From Chloroflexota bacterium (GTDB taxonomy: Bacteria; Chloroflexota; Limnocylindria; Limnocylindrales; CSP1-4), in contig JAGDMV010000145.1 of assembly GCA_017860675.1 (NCBI GenBank), positions 1 through 5,001 on the forward strand: a stretch of 5,001 nt of DNA, given 5' to 3'. Each line of letters opens with the position of its first letter. Positions within the stretch are counted from its first letter, which is position 1. A program made the translations under genes and the position numbers. This document shows, in pieces, positions 1 to 4,487 of the stretch. The notes beneath the pieces were generated by a model, which ran no database searches, was not told where the DNA came from, and saw only the letters and a list, made by a program, of their open reading frames with translations.

Positions 1-56
1 TCTCAAACACCGTTGAGGGCAACCTCGTCCGGGTTCAAATCCCGGCTCCGGTACCA
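1..56 (+). tRNA. tRNA-Leu(CAA), 3' part, cut by the window edge
   Basis: The sequence shows a T arm at 29-45 (CCGGG stem, TTCAAAT loop, CCCGG stem), then a seven-base acceptor strand CTCCGGT, discriminator A at 53 and an encoded CCA at 54-56. Upstream is a long variable arm with a GAGG/CCTC stem (15-18 with 23-26) around a GCAA loop, which marks a class II tRNA (Leu, Ser or bacterial Tyr). Reading 2-8 as the anticodon loop gives CT-CAA-AC, so anticodon CAA at 4-6, which decodes UUG leucine. The neighbouring T1-A9 pair closes the loop. Discriminator A also fits leucine. The 5' half lies outside the window, so the acceptor pairing cannot be checked. Confidence 0.78.
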
Positions 57-87
57 CGCATCCAAGGTTTGCACGCGACACAGGCAG

Positions 88-105
88 ACCCCCTCGATGG
101 GGGGT
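88..105 (+). terminator. possible terminator hairpin after the tRNA
   Basis: ACCCCC at 88-93 pairs with GGGGGT at 100-105 around a six-base loop, 31 bases after the tRNA CCA end. The stem is short and GC-rich and is followed only by TGCGAACGG, so there is no U tract. It could be a terminator or a processing barrier for the tRNA transcript. The call rests on the inverted repeat and its position alone. Confidence 0.4.
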
Positions 106-213
106 TGCGAACGGATTGTGTCGAGGCGCACAGTCCACACCGGACGTCGCCGCGCTTGCTGGGGGGTGGCCGGCGAGTCCACTCCAGGCTCGTGCCCGAG
201 CCGTGTTGAGGGC

Positions 214-245
214 GAACGACCCCGGCCATGCCGCCGGGGTCGTTC
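214..245 (+). terminator. strong GC-rich hairpin, likely terminator upstream of the PPOX-family gene
   Basis: GAACGACCCCGG at 214-225 is a perfect inverted repeat of CCGGGGTCGTTC at 234-245. One further C-G pair inside (226-233) gives a 13-bp stem with a six-base loop. It separates the tRNA region from the promoter of the next gene at about 280. There is no downstream T run on either strand, so it would be a U-poor terminator, as is common in very GC-rich genomes. The stretch 57-213 between tRNA and hairpin contains no convincing coding region. Confidence 0.6.
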
Positions 246-279
246 CATGTCCAGGACCCGTCCGGCTCGAGCGGCGCGG

Positions 280-285
280 TACGAT
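280..285 (+). promoter_or_regulatory. candidate -10 box TACGAT for the PPOX-family gene
   Basis: TACGAT matches the TAnnnT pattern of a sigma-70-type -10 box, preceded by GG. Transcription would begin near 292, just before the ATG at 296 and after the alternative ATG at 284, so it favours the downstream start. No clear -35 is visible. This is inference from a six-base match. Confidence 0.35.
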
Positions 286-295
286 GCAGGCGCGA

Positions 296-799
296 ATGAC
301 CACGAACGACGGAGAGCCGGCGCTCACCGCGAGCTGGGCCGACTTCGCGGCCGCTGCGCCCGAGTTGGCCGGCTTCGTCCGGGAGCGGCTCCAGGCACAC
401 CGGCACCTGGTCATGGGCACCCTCAGGGCCGATGGGTCGCCGCGGCTGTCCGGCGTCGAGCTGACGATCCGCGGCGGCGAGCTCTGGATCGGCGGCCTCC
501 TCGGATCGCGCAAGTTCGACGACCTGCGTCGCGACCCGCGGCTCGCCGTCCACAGCGGCTCGGACGACCCACCCGGCTTCCGCGGGGACGCCCGCATCTC
601 CGGCCGAGCCGTGTTGGTCGACGACGAGGCGGCGAAGGCGGCATTCATCGGAGCGGTGGGCGGACCACCCCACCCGTTCGAGCTGGTCCGCGTCAAGATC
701 ACCGAGGTGTCGACCGTCGAGGAGGCGCCGTCGCGCGATCACCTCGTCATCTCGGCCTGGCGGCCGGGCGGGCCGGTCAGGCGGATCGAGCGCCGCTGA
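296..799 (+). CDS. pyridoxamine 5'-phosphate oxidase-family (FMN-type split beta-barrel) protein
   Basis: A 167-residue protein, the usual length for small single-domain members of the PPOX-like split-barrel superfamily, which bind FMN, F420 or haem. An N-terminal helix (about residues 14-36, ASWADFAAAAPELAGF) is followed by the family core: strand HLVMGTLRADGSPRLSGVEL (36-56), then GGELWIGGLLGSRKFDDLRRDPRLAVHS (60-87), where the SRKFDDLRRDPR segment is the typical 'K..dLrrdPr' turn near the cofactor phosphate. A later strand, DARISGRAVLVDD (98-110), is also typical. The true substrate and cofactor cannot be read from sequence; genuine PNPOx activity is unlikely in such a short form, and a general flavin or F420 reductase or a cofactor-binding role is more likely. 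The ATG at 296 is preferred over the ATG at 284 because an AGG lies five bases upstream and the likely -10 box overlaps the earlier start. The gene stands alone. Confidence 0.85.
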   Translation: MTTNDGEPALTASWADFAAAAPELAGFVRERLQAHRHLVMGTLRADGSPRLSGVELTIRGGELWIGGLLGSRKFDDLRRDPRLAVHSGSDDPPGFRGDARISGRAVLVDDEAAKAAFIGAVGGPPHPFELVRVKITEVSTVEEAPSRDHLVISAWRPGGPVRRIERR

Positions 800-846
800 G
801 GGCCCGAACGGCGCGCCGAGGCGGCGGGCGCGTCCCGGCGAGGGCA

Positions 847-883
847 GCCGCGGACGGGCCGTTCGCCTCTTGCCGTCCGCGGC
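847..883 (+). terminator. hairpin downstream of the PPOX-family gene
   Basis: GCCGCGGACGG at 847-857 pairs perfectly over 11 bp with CCGTCCGCGGC at 873-883, leaving a 15-base loop. It begins 47 bases after the PPOX stop codon and ends 45 bases before the next start. It has no T run, so it is a terminator candidate by position and stem strength only. Within the same gap CGAACGGC and GCCGTTCG form a second, competing inverted repeat. Confidence 0.45.
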
Positions 884-901
884 AGGCGGGCGCGTAATGC
901 C

Positions 902-924
902 CCCAGCGCAAGCGCTGGGAGGGG
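902..924 (+). promoter_or_regulatory. palindrome CCCAGCGC-AA-GCGCTGGG joined to a strong Shine-Dalgarno site
   Basis: CCCAGCGC (902-909) and GCGCTGGG (912-919) form a perfect 8-bp inverted repeat around AA. The right arm runs straight into GGGAGGGG (917-924), a strong ribosome site about six bases before the ATG at 929. As RNA the hairpin would cover the first bases of the ribosome site; as DNA it could be an operator for a dimeric repressor. The SD supports the ATG at 929 as the start. The regulatory role is inference. Confidence 0.5.
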
Positions 925-928
925 TGTC

Positions 929-1432
929 ATGCGGGCGTTGGCAACCATCGTCGGGTTGGTGGTGATCGGCATCATTGCCGCCTGGGTCGGGTACTGGATC
1001 GGTCACGCGCTGGGCTGGACCACCGGCGCGGAGTTCCCGCTCACGATCGGCGGCGGGGCGTGGGCCATCGGCCTCTCCATCCTCGTTTCGTTCGGCTGCG
1101 TGATGGCCGGCGTCGGCCTGTTCGTGGCCAGGCCCCTGCGGAACGTGCGGCGGCTGGCCGCCTCAGGCACCCCGGGGCGCGCAACGGTCCGCCGGGTCTG
1201 GCGGACGGGCTTCTCCATGACCCCGGCGGGCGGCAGCCGGCAGCGCCTGATCGCCTTCGAGCTCGAGATGCACCCGGACGGCGGCGGGGACTACGGAGCG
1301 AAGGCCACCGGCCTGCTGACCGAGGCGCAGGAGGCGGCGCTCGCGCCCGGCACGGAGGCAGCCGTCCGCTTCGACCCCGCCCATCGGTCCTCGGTGGCGG
1401 TCGTGGGGCCGATGCCGACGCCGGCCGGGTAG
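929..1432 (+). CDS. two-helix membrane protein with soluble C-terminal domain (DUF3592-like)
   Basis: A 167-residue protein not assigned to a named function. Two hydrophobic helices are clear: residues about 4-28 (ATIVGLVVIGIIAAWVGYWIG region) and 42-67 (GGAWAIGLSILVSFGCVMAG region). A basic stretch, RPLRNVRR (68-75), after helix 2 places the C-terminal part in the cytoplasm by the positive-inside rule. Residues about 80-160 form a small beta-rich domain that begins GTPGRATVRRVWRTG and ends PGTEAAVRFDPAHRSSVAVV. This pattern (a start 'G..a.AtV', then 'L.PGt.v.VryDP..p..v.l') resembles DUF3592-like domains of bacterial membrane proteins; the match is from memory and weak. Start support comes from the strong SD at 917-924. 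The gene appears monocistronic and converges on the lipoprotein gene. No enzymatic motif is visible. Confidence 0.8.
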   Translation: MRALATIVGLVVIGIIAAWVGYWIGHALGWTTGAEFPLTIGGGAWAIGLSILVSFGCVMAGVGLFVARPLRNVRRLAASGTPGRATVRRVWRTGFSMTPAGGSRQRLIAFELEMHPDGGGDYGAKATGLLTEAQEAALAPGTEAAVRFDPAHRSSVAVVGPMPTPAG

Positions 1433-1461
1433 CCTGCCTCCAGCAAGAGGGTTACCGGCCG
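1422..1461. terminator. candidate bidirectional terminator between convergent genes
   Basis: CGGCCGG at 1422-1428 pairs with CCGGCCG at 1455-1461. TA at 1430-1431 can extend the stem to TA at 1453-1454 past a bulged G. Inside, CCTC (1437-1440) can pair with GAGG (1447-1450) around CAGCAA. The structure overlaps the stop codon of the membrane-protein gene and abuts the stop codon of the opposite-strand lipoprotein gene, the expected place for a shared terminator. It lacks U tracts. Confidence 0.42.
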
Positions 1462-1899
1462 TCAGGGCGCCGGGGAAGCGGTCGGCGCGGCGATCGACGG
1501 CGATCCGGTCCGACCAGGCGTCGGCGTGCCGCGCGGCGACGCCCCCCCCGGCCGCCGGCTGCTCGTGCCCCAGCCGCATTCGGTAACACGATCGGCGTCG
1601 TAGGTCACGCGGATGAGGTAGGGGGTCTCGCCGTTGTACACCGCGAGCCGCTCCACCGCGGAGCAGGCCTCCCGGGCGGCCGCCTCGTCGCCCTCCACCC
1701 GGAGCTCAACGTTCGTGTGGGGCACCATCCCGCGCGGGGGCCAGACGGACACGTCGAAGGCCTCGATTCCCGCCGATGCCAGCTGCTCGGTCAGCTCCTG
1801 GTTCAGGCGCTCGCGCTCGCCACCGCAGGCCGCCACCAGCAGTCCAGCCGCCAGCGCGGCCACGAGCAGCGCCCGGGATCCGGCACGCCTCTTGCCCAT
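1462..1899 (-). CDS. small secreted lipoprotein of unknown function
   Basis: A 145-residue protein with a textbook lipoprotein signal: basic MGKRRAGSR, a hydrophobic core (residues 10-23) and the lipobox LVAAC with Cys25 as the lipidated residue. After GGERERLNQELTEQLASAGI (26-45), probably a helix, comes a domain of alternating strands and helices (46-110) with two cysteines, Cys79 and Cys108, that could form a disulfide outside the cell. The last 35 residues are rich in Pro, Ser, Thr and Gly (SPRGTPTPGRTG), a likely disordered tail. I do not recognise the family. The open frame continues far upstream on the minus strand, but ATG at 1899 is chosen because the signal peptide begins there and the upstream part is antisense to the ATPase gene. 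An AGG lies about four bases before the start. An eight-G run (C8 on +, 1542-1549) falls at codons 117-120. The gene is divergent from the ATPase. Confidence 0.82.
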   Translation of the reverse strand: MGKRRAGSRALLVAALAAGLLVAACGGERERLNQELTEQLASAGIEAFDVSVWPPRGMVPHTNVELRVEGDEAAAREACSAVERLAVYNGETPYLIRVTYDADRVTECGWGTSSRRPGGASPRGTPTPGRTGSPSIAAPTASPAP

Positions 1900-1944
1900 C
1901 GCGCCTATCTTCACCGATCCCTCGCGAGCCGGCTGCCGAACGAG

Positions 1945-1950
1945 TACCCT
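1945..1950 (+). promoter_or_regulatory. candidate -10 box TACCCT, leaderless promoter of the ATPase gene
   Basis: TACCCT fits TAnnnT, and its last T is seven bases before the GTG at 1957, so transcription would start at or within a base of the start codon. No Shine-Dalgarno sequence is needed in this layout, and none well spaced is seen. It lies in the 57-bp gap shared with the divergent lipoprotein gene. A palindrome CTCGCGAG sits at 1921-1928 in the same gap. Inference from spacing. Confidence 0.45.
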
Positions 1951-1956
1951 CGGTGG

Positions 1957-2646
1957 GTGACCGCCTGGAAGCGCCCTGCCAAGATCGCCTTCGTGGGCTC
2001 CCACGGGATCCGCAAGACGACTGCCGCCCACGCCTTCGCCCACGTGATCCAGCGGGCAGGCCGCTCCGTCGAGTACGGCCGTGAGGTCGTGCGCGACAAC
2101 CCCCTCGGGATCAACGAGGGGGCCACCGGTGAGGCCCAGCTCTGGGTCCTCGTCTCCCAGATCCGCCAGGAGCTGGAGCTGGCGCCGAAGGCCGAGGTCC
2201 TCGTCACCGACCGGGGCGTCGTCGACAACTTCGCCTACTACCTGCGCGCCTGCGGCATGACCGACCGCTACGACGTGGAACCGCTCATCCGGGCGTGGGC
2301 CGGGACATACGACCTGGTGGTCCGGTTGAAGCCCGACATCGCCCTCCGCGCCGACGGCGTCCGGAGCACGAGCGACGCGTTCCGCGACGAGATCGAGGCG
2401 ATCCTGGACCATTGGCTGCCGAGCCTCCTCGCGCCCGACCATCTCCTCACGGTGATGGCTTCGTCGGTCACCGACTCGTTCGACTGGTGGCCGGTGGCCG
2501 AGCGCCTGGCGATGATCGTGGGCGAGCCGCTGCTCGCCGAGGGAGTGCCGGGCCACCGCCGGATCCGGGCCGCGACGCCGGACCGGACGCGGCGGGACGC
2601 GCCGGGCGAGGACCAGCTCGGCCTCGGGTTCGGCGCGGACAAGTAG
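1957..2646 (+). CDS. P-loop NTPase, AAA_28/NadR-like nucleotide-kinase fold, with C-terminal clamp-like motif
   Basis: A 229-residue cytosolic protein. Strand KIAFVG (9-14) leads into the P-loop GSHGIRKTT (14-22), with Lys20 and Thr21 as the expected phosphate- and Mg-binding residues. NPLGINEGATGEAQLWVL (48-65) and VLVTDRGVVDNFAYYL (81-96) match the conserved 'lpiNe.at.eaQlWi' and 'DRs.lDn.aY' blocks I know from AAA_28-type nucleotide kinase-like proteins; Asp85-Arg86 take the DR position. YDLVVRLKPD (118-127) is a core strand, and RSTSDAFRDEIEAIL (136-150) resembles the lid region of NMP kinases. The substrate is unknown. The position before Lys20 is Arg19 where the canonical Walker A has Gly. 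Residues 197-218 are a basic, probably disordered linker, and the end reads EDQLGLGFGADK, matching the clamp-binding hexapeptide QLxLxF. The GTG start gives a protein beginning just before the first strand; the long open frame upstream is antisense to the lipoprotein gene. Confidence 0.86.
   Translation: MTAWKRPAKIAFVGSHGIRKTTAAHAFAHVIQRAGRSVEYGREVVRDNPLGINEGATGEAQLWVLVSQIRQELELAPKAEVLVTDRGVVDNFAYYLRACGMTDRYDVEPLIRAWAGTYDLVVRLKPDIALRADGVRSTSDAFRDEIEAILDHWLPSLLAPDHLLTVMASSVTDSFDWWPVAERLAMIVGEPLLAEGVPGHRRIRAATPDRTRRDAPGEDQLGLGFGADK
2614..2631 (+). other. QLGLGF: candidate sliding-clamp (DnaN) binding peptide
   Basis: Residues 220-225 of the P-loop protein, four residues from its C-terminus after a charged Pro/Arg/Asp linker. 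The motif fits the QLxLxF hexapeptide found in bacterial beta-clamp partners. Seen directly as sequence; clamp binding itself is inference from motif and its terminal, exposed position. Confidence 0.45.
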
Positions 2647-2746
2647 CCGGGCCGCAACATCGGCGCCGGTACGGCGTCGAACGGGCAGAGGTTATGGGGC
2701 AGAGCATCCTGAGCGCGGGCGGCCCCGCAGCACCCTGGAGATCAAC

Positions 2747-3745
2747 ATGCGCGTCACCTGGCCACGGGTCTCACTGCTGCTGGCGCTCGCCGCCTTCATC
2801 GCGGTCGACCTGTACGCGATGGCGACATACCTCGTCTACGACCGGCTCTCCGCGACGGCGGCCCACTGCGGCGGTCGGTTCACGAACGACACGCCGGCCC
2901 GGTTCGACACCGAGGGCGTCTCGTCCGAGTTCGCCGCGGACGACTTCGACACGACGCCCTACCAGATGCCCGATTTCCGCGACGTCAGCTTCCCCAGCCG
3001 CGACCCGAGGCAACCGCCGCTGACGATCCGCGCGTGGTGGATCCCAGCCGCACGCACCGACGCCGCGGCCGTCATCGTCGTCCACGGCTGGGGCGGCTGC
3101 AGGCGCGACCCGGCGATCCTGCTGCCGGCCGGCATGCTCCATCGAAACAGCTTCTCCGTCCTGATGATCGACATGCGTGACCACGGCGACTCGGACGTCG
3201 AGGACGGGCGCTACGCGGCCGGGACCGAGGAATACCGTGACGTGCTCGGCGCCTGGGACTGGCTTCGGGCCCAGGGCGTGCCGGCGGAGCGGATCGGCCT
3301 CTTCGGCCACTCGGGCGGAGCGCCGGCCGTGGTCATGGCCATGGCCAGCGAGCCGGGCGTCGCCGCGACCTGGGAGGACAGCGGCGACGCCGACATCGAG
3401 GAGGCACTCGCCGAGGAGCTGGCCCGAGCCGGCTTCCCCGGCTGGCTCACCCCGGGCGGGCTCCTGTGGGCGCGGCTGGCCGCCGGCGACGACCTGGCCG
3501 GCCGCAACCCGCTCGTCGAGGTGGAGCGGATCGGCGCCCGGCCGCTGGAGATCGTCCACGGGGCCGCCGACGAGCGCATCAGCGCCCACCACGCCCGCGA
3601 CCTGGCGGCGGTGCGCGCCCGGTTCGTCCCGGGCTACGAGCCGTGGATCGTGCCCGGCGCGCACCACATCGAGGCGCCGTTCTCCGTGCCGGACGAGTAC
3701 GAGCGCCGGCTCGTCACGTTCTTTCGCGAGAGCCTCGGCTCCTGA
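2747..3745 (+). CDS. membrane-anchored alpha/beta hydrolase (serine esterase/peptidase type)
   Basis: A 332-residue alpha/beta-hydrolase-fold protein with an N-terminal membrane helix (residues about 8-30, SLLLALAAFIAVDLYAMATYLV) that probably anchors it with the catalytic domain outside the cytoplasm. Core signatures appear in order: VIVVHGWGG (109-117, oxyanion-hole HGxGG), MIDMRDHGDSD (140-150), nucleophile elbow GHSGG with Ser189, the acid in HGAADERI (Asp275) and the histidine in PGAHHIEA (His306 or His307, with 307 aligning to the usual GAGH). The region 205-260 is a helical cap. The triad is complete, so an active esterase, thioesterase or peptidase-like hydrolase is expected; the natural substrate is unknown. 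It resembles the YqkD/YfhR style of anchored hydrolases. Start ATG 2747 is supported by GGAG at 2737-2740, six bases upstream. The 100-bp gap before it shows no clear promoter or hairpin. Confidence 0.93.
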   Translation: MRVTWPRVSLLLALAAFIAVDLYAMATYLVYDRLSATAAHCGGRFTNDTPARFDTEGVSSEFAADDFDTTPYQMPDFRDVSFPSRDPRQPPLTIRAWWIPAARTDAAAVIVVHGWGGCRRDPAILLPAGMLHRNSFSVLMIDMRDHGDSDVEDGRYAAGTEEYRDVLGAWDWLRAQGVPAERIGLFGHSGGAPAVVMAMASEPGVAATWEDSGDADIEEALAEELARAGFPGWLTPGGLLWARLAAGDDLAGRNPLVEVERIGARPLEIVHGAADERISAHHARDLAAVRARFVPGYEPWIVPGAHHIEAPFSVPDEYERRLVTFFRESLGS

Positions 3746-3817
3746 GCCGCGGCGCGACGGCGCGGGACGTGCCGGCGCCGCCCAGCGTCACCGACCCCAC
3801 TTCGGCTGTAGTCGGTG

Positions 3818-3823
3818 TACCGT
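3818..3823 (+). promoter_or_regulatory. candidate -10 box TACCGT for the TerB-like gene
   Basis: TACCGT fits TAnnnT and is preceded by GGTG. Transcription would start near 3830 and leave a leader of about 30 bases containing GAGGT (3850-3854), a ribosome site seven bases before the ATG at 3861. No convincing -35 is seen. Low-information match. Confidence 0.33.
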
Positions 3824-3860
3824 GCGCGCCACGATCGACATCCACTCGCGAGGTCCCCAG

Positions 3861-4436
3861 ATGAGCTTCTTCGACAAGTTGTTCGGCCAGCCGGCCGGTG
3901 CGGCAGCGCCCACGCCGAGCGTGCCGCCCGCTGCAGGGCCGGAGGCGGACGCCGAGACGGCCACCGTTCGCAAGATCGTGGCCAAGCTCGAAACGCTGCC
4001 GCCCGATCGGGCGCGCCTCATCGCCAGCGCGGCCTACATCCTGGCCAGGGCGGCCGAGTCGGACATGACCATCTCCGACGAGGAGACAGCCTTCATGGAG
4101 CGGACCCTGGTCGAGCACGGCCAGATGAGCGAGGCCGAGGCCGTCATCGTGGTCGAGATCGCCAAGCAGCAGGCCCGCCTGTTCGGCTCGACCGAGGACT
4201 ACCTGGTGACCCGCGAGTTCCTGCGGCTCGCCACGCCGGCCGAGCGACTGGCCATCCTGCGCGGCTGCTTCCTGGTCGCCGCCGCCGACGAGTCGATCGT
4301 GGCCACCGAGAGCGCCACCCTGAACCAGGTCGCCAACGAGCTGCAGGTGCCTGCGGAGGACCTCGCCGCCCTGCGGGCCGAGTTCGGCGACCGGCTGTCA
4401 GTGGTCCAGGCGATGCGGGCGGCGCGCGACTCCTGA
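3861..4436 (+). CDS. TerB-like (tellurite-resistance TerB family) protein, stand-alone
   Basis: A 191-residue protein. The N-terminus MSFFDKLFGQ is a short amphipathic helix that could touch the membrane or a partner, followed by a Pro/Ala-rich linker (11-30) and an all-helical TerB-type domain (about 33-187). The domain shows the two-fold helical repeat of the family: AYILARAAESDMTISDEETAF (58-78) and CFLVAAADESIVATESATL (136-154). Each repeat has an acidic 'aaaDg.i...E' loop; Asp68/Glu74-75 and Asp143/Glu150 are candidate metal-binding positions. In characterised members TerB binds divalent metal and works at the membrane in stress and defence systems, but no other ter genes are near, so tellurite resistance should not be assumed. 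The start is supported by GAGGT at 3850-3854. The open frame runs upstream into the hydrolase gene but is only a shadow there. The gene converges on dnaE. Confidence 0.85.
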   Translation: MSFFDKLFGQPAGAAAPTPSVPPAAGPEADAETATVRKIVAKLETLPPDRARLIASAAYILARAAESDMTISDEETAFMERTLVEHGQMSEAEAVIVVEIAKQQARLFGSTEDYLVTREFLRLATPAERLAILRGCFLVAAADESIVATESATLNQVANELQVPAEDLAALRAEFGDRLSVVQAMRAARDS

Positions 4437-4473
4437 CTCGTCCGCTCGTCTCTGGGCAGCTCGTCCGCTCGTC
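4437..4473. repeat. 14-bp direct repeat between the convergent genes
   Basis: CTCGTCCGCTCGTC occurs at 4437-4450, directly after the TerB-like stop codon, and again at 4460-4473, with a 23-bp period. Each copy contains CTCGTC twice, so four CTCGTC units lie within 37 bp. It fills most of the 51-bp gap between the two stop codons. I see no good hairpin in the gap, so it is not an obvious intrinsic terminator. Confidence 0.7.
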
Positions 4474-4487
4474 GCCGGAGCGCCGCC

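Noticed and set aside
1..295. Integrated element at the tRNA 3' end
   Set aside because: A tRNA 3' end is a common integration site, but there is no integrase and no second copy of the tRNA end in the window.
13..897. 294-codon open frame on + across the tRNA, the gap and the PPOX gene
   Set aside because: It begins inside the tRNA, gives an Arg/Pro-rich translation typical of the wrong frame in GC-rich DNA, and overlaps the recognisable PPOX gene.
35..1006. 323-codon minus-strand open frame
   Set aside because: Antisense to the PPOX gene and crossing the tRNA and two hairpins, with no family-like motif.
1060..1956. Upstream 299 codons of the frame that contains the P-loop protein
   Set aside because: Antisense to the lipoprotein gene and out of frame over the membrane-protein gene; low-complexity translation. 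The fold begins right after GTG 1957.
1900..2556. Extension of the lipoprotein frame on the minus strand
   Set aside because: Antisense to the P-loop gene, and it would bury a perfect signal peptide and lipobox in the middle of the protein.
2647..2746. Promoter-like GGTACGG and TTATGG before the hydrolase gene
   Set aside because: Neither fits TAnnnT, and no paired -35 is seen; the evidence is too weak to annotate.
2771..3667. 298-codon minus-strand open frame
   Set aside because: Shadow of the hydrolase gene, whose complete catalytic motifs lie on +.
3177..3860. Upstream part of the frame containing the TerB-like protein
   Set aside because: Overlaps the hydrolase in another frame and gives a Ser/Arg/Thr/Pro-rich translation; the ribosome site supports ATG 3861.
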